The translations under genes and the position numbers were made by a program. Of a stretch of 6,658 nucleotides of DNA, positions 5,500 through 6,658 are shown piece by piece. Source of the DNA: JAVZGQ01 sp039000685 (GTDB lineage Archaea; Aenigmatarchaeota; Aenigmatarchaeia; CG10238-14; SCSR01); NCBI GenBank assembly GCA_039000685.1, contig JAWBNW010000032.1, positions 1-6,658 on the forward strand. The letters run 5' to 3'. Below the pieces are notes generated by a model that was given only the letters and a program-made list of their open reading frames with translations, did not search any database and was not told the DNA's origin. Each line of letters starts with the position of its first letter. The first letter of the stretch is position 1.

Positions 5500-6140
5500 A
5501 AAATTATATCAGTAAGCCTGATGTAAATTGCAACCATAAGTTGCAGTAATCTGGAAATTCTGAATTTTTTGCCATAACCTTTGAGGAATTCGGTTTTTGC
5601 TTCTTCTGTTCTCAAAGTTGAAAGAAAAGAAAGGACATCACAAAAAACCAAAAATTTCTTTGATCTTGAAGATTTCCTAAAAAGCTCTAGGTCTGTTCTT
5701 ACTATATTACCATCAAACATCCAGTTGCTTGACCTGTTGTCTATGAAGTAAAAATTTTTATCGTTTAGCTTTCTTGTAATTTCTCCTATTTTTCTCACAA
5801 CTTTCAAAGCTTTTTTAGGGTTTTCAATCTCAAGATCATCTATTGTTGAAGCTTTTTCATCGAATTCCTCTTCCAAAAATCTTTCTGAAAAAGAGAAGGA
5901 TAAAATCCTTGTGGTCTTGATTCCCATTGAAGATAAAACTTTTCTCCCAAAAAGCTCGTTGGAAATTTTCCTTTTTGGTGAAATTGGTACTATCAAGCGA
6001 AAGAAGAGAGTAGAAAAAGCAAGAAGGGCTAAATCGTGAAGAATATAGCCATAAACCGAAGGGTAAAATTTAACAACTTTCCTTTTTCTCAGCAAAACTT
6101 TCCTACTTGAAGCATGCCTAAGCTTTTCTTCAGTTTTCAC
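5496..6140 (-). CDS. Short protein-kinase-like (Bud32/LPS-kinase-like fold) protein, divergent
   Basis: This 214-residue protein is not confidently named. Residues line up with the kinase fold: 'KVVKFYP' supplies a possible ATP-binding Lys (K24), and 'ISNELFGRKVLSSMGIKTTRIL' a helix-C Glu (E62). 'EITRKLNDKNFYFIDNRSSN' supplies the catalytic-loop Asp and Asn (D134, N139, with the D-x4-N spacing of HRDxxxxN). 'IVRTDLELF' supplies the DFG-position Asp (D150). The HRD histidine is Phe and DFG reads DLE, as in small-molecule or atypical kinases. No glycine-rich loop is visible in the 20 residues before K24, so the N-lobe is short. A hydrophobic stretch (30-53) could be a membrane-associated helix. 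The start is GTG (6138-6140) with no clear ribosome-binding site, so the true N-terminus is uncertain. It stands alone on the minus strand. Alternatives are an inactive pseudokinase or a phosphotransferase of other specificity. Confidence 0.6.
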   Translation of the reverse strand: MKTEEKLRHASSRKVLLRKRKVVKFYPSVYGYILHDLALLAFSTLFFRLIVPISPKRKISNELFGRKVLSSMGIKTTRILSFSFSERFLEEEFDEKASTIDDLEIENPKKALKVVRKIGEITRKLNDKNFYFIDNRSSNWMFDGNIVRTDLELFRKSSRSKKFLVFCDVLSFLSTLRTEEAKTEFLKGYGKKFRISRLLQLMVAIYIRLTDIIF

Positions 6141-6183
6141 AATAAAAATTTGGTTTTTTTGTAAAAATAGGTTTGAAGGAAAA

Positions 6184-6193
6184 GGTTAAATCT
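6184..6193 (+). promoter_or_regulatory. Weak TATA-like element upstream of the OB-fold gene
   Basis: GGTTAAATCT sits about 34 bases before ATG 6223, after a purine-rich run (GGAAAA). The spacing matches the box-to-ATG distance at eL14, but the match to a TATA consensus is poor. The whole gap between the kinase-like gene and this one (6141-6222) is AT-rich, with a T-run at 6154-6160. Confidence 0.3.
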
Positions 6194-6213
6194 TAATGCA
6201 AACTAAATTTAAA

Positions 6214-6218
6214 GGTGA
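6214..6218 (+). promoter_or_regulatory. Ribosome-binding site of the OB-fold gene
   Basis: GGTGA lies 4 bases before ATG 6223. It decides for this start over the in-frame ATG 6196, which has no such site and would add nine residues not expected for the fold. Confidence 0.75.
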
Positions 6219-6222
6219 AATC

Positions 6223-6513
6223 ATGAAAATAAAAGACATAAAAGTTGGGATGAGCAATATCAGTGTGGAAGGCAAGATTACAGAGATTTCAGAAACTCGT
6301 GATGTTCAAACAAAGTATGGTAGGAGAAGTGTGGCAGACGCAACAATTGAAGATGAGACTGGAAGCGTAAGTCTAAGCCTTTGGGAGAATCAGATAGACT
6401 CGGTTTCTGTTGGTGATAGAGTCTTGATTTCAGGAGCTTTTGTTACTCAGTTCAGGGACAAGCTTCAACTCAGCATACCGCGCTCTGGCAAGCTAGAAGT
6501 TCTGAAAGGTTAA
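6223..6513 (+). CDS. Single OB-fold nucleic-acid-binding protein (RPA/SSB type)
   Basis: This 96-residue protein is one OB-fold of the tRNA/helicase/RPA type. 'IKVGMSNISVEGKITEIS' opens the barrel, and a charged L12-like loop 'RDVQTKYGRRSVADATI' follows. Then come 'EDETGSVSLSLWENQ', 'VSVGDRVLISGAFVTQF' and the closing 'KLQLSIPRSGKLEVL'. The pattern of a DExG turn followed by an LWE/LWD strand and 'GDxVxIxGAxV' is typical of archaeal RPA-like single-stranded-DNA-binding domains. Archaeal RPA proteins often have several such folds plus a zinc finger; this one has a single domain and no cysteines. It may be a minimal SSB, an RPA partner protein, or an RNA-binding relative. It is monocistronic as far as seen, with its own ribosome-binding site. 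Confidence 0.88.
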   Translation: MKIKDIKVGMSNISVEGKITEISETRDVQTKYGRRSVADATIEDETGSVSLSLWENQIDSVSVGDRVLISGAFVTQFRDKLQLSIPRSGKLEVLKG

Positions 6514-6540
6514 TTTAATTTAAAAACAAAAAATAAATTT

Positions 6541-6658
6541 ATGAGAAAGCAAGTTTTGCTATTGATGTTTATCTTTTTCACAATTTTTTCCTTTTCTCCA
6601 GCCTTTGCCTCCATCTTCACTTGCAATTCCACTGGGAGCGAGAAAACAAGCTTCTACA
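6541..6658 (+). CDS. N-terminus of a secreted or membrane-anchored protein (3' truncated by window edge)
   Basis: ATG 6541 opens a frame that runs to the window edge without a stop (39 complete codons). It begins with a textbook signal peptide: 'MRK', a hydrophobic core 'QVLLLMFIFFTIFSFSP', and an A-x-A site ('AFA', residues 21-23) before S24. The mature part starts 'SIFTCNSTGSEKTSFY', with a cysteine and an N-x-S/T sequon (NST), compatible with an extracellular domain. The family cannot be recognised from this length. No ribosome-binding site is present in the A/T-rich 27 bases upstream (6514-6540), and a TTTAATTTAA-like element nearby suggests a leaderless mRNA. The signal peptide makes the start convincing. 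Confidence 0.75.
   Translation, partial: MRKQVLLLMFIFFTIFSFSPAFASIFTCNSTGSEKTSFY

Noticed and set aside
6154..6160. T-run as a terminator
   Set aside because: No plus-strand gene ends just upstream, since cbf5 stops 650 bases earlier. It is more likely part of an AT-rich intergenic promoter region.

Overview
The window is from an archaeon of moderate-to-low GC content. It carries archaeal/eukaryotic-type ribosomal proteins (uL15, eL34, eL14), a Sec61-alpha-type SecY, a Cbf5-type pseudouridine synthase, an archaeal YidC-like DUF106 protein and TATA-box-like promoters. Several genes also have GGTGA ribosome-binding sites. The order uL15-secY-DUF106-eL34-...-eL14-cbf5 is the distal part of the euryarchaeal/DPANN 'spc' ribosomal superoperon. 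The compact layout and the missing nucleotide kinase genes fit a small-genome lineage such as a DPANN archaeon. That placement is inference and no species is claimed.

Layout. (1) Bases 2-256 hold the end of an EamA/DMT-type transporter, followed after only 5 bases by uL15. (2) Bases 262-2847, plus strand, hold uL15, SecY, the DUF106 insertase and eL34, tightly packed or overlapping. (3) Bases 2844-4033, minus strand, hold a two-gene unit: a Tic20-like DUF4870 membrane protein, then a presenilin/signal-peptide-peptidase-like intramembrane aspartyl protease. (4) Bases 4034-4129 are a short divergent promoter region. (5) Bases 4130-5499, plus strand, hold eL14 with a long Lys/Glu tail and Cbf5. 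(6) Bases 5496-6140, minus strand, hold a short divergent protein-kinase-like gene. (7) Bases 6223-6513, plus strand, hold a single OB-fold protein of RPA/SSB type. (8) From 6541 to the edge lies the start of a secreted protein with a clear signal peptide. No stretch over 300 bases lacks a gene, and no tRNA, rRNA, CRISPR or mobile element was seen.

How it fits together. The plus-strand genes couple ribosome assembly (uL15, eL34, eL14, and Cbf5 for rRNA modification) with co-translational membrane insertion (SecY and the YidC-like protein). The minus-strand island sits where many euryarchaea carry cmk. It adds two more membrane proteins, one of a family that in other organisms cleaves signal peptides or membrane helices. 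The segment can therefore be read as a membrane-protein biogenesis and turnover neighbourhood inside a ribosomal superoperon, although the functional link is inferred from position only. Two convergent gene pairs share bases in their stop codons, and adk and cmk are both absent from their usual places.
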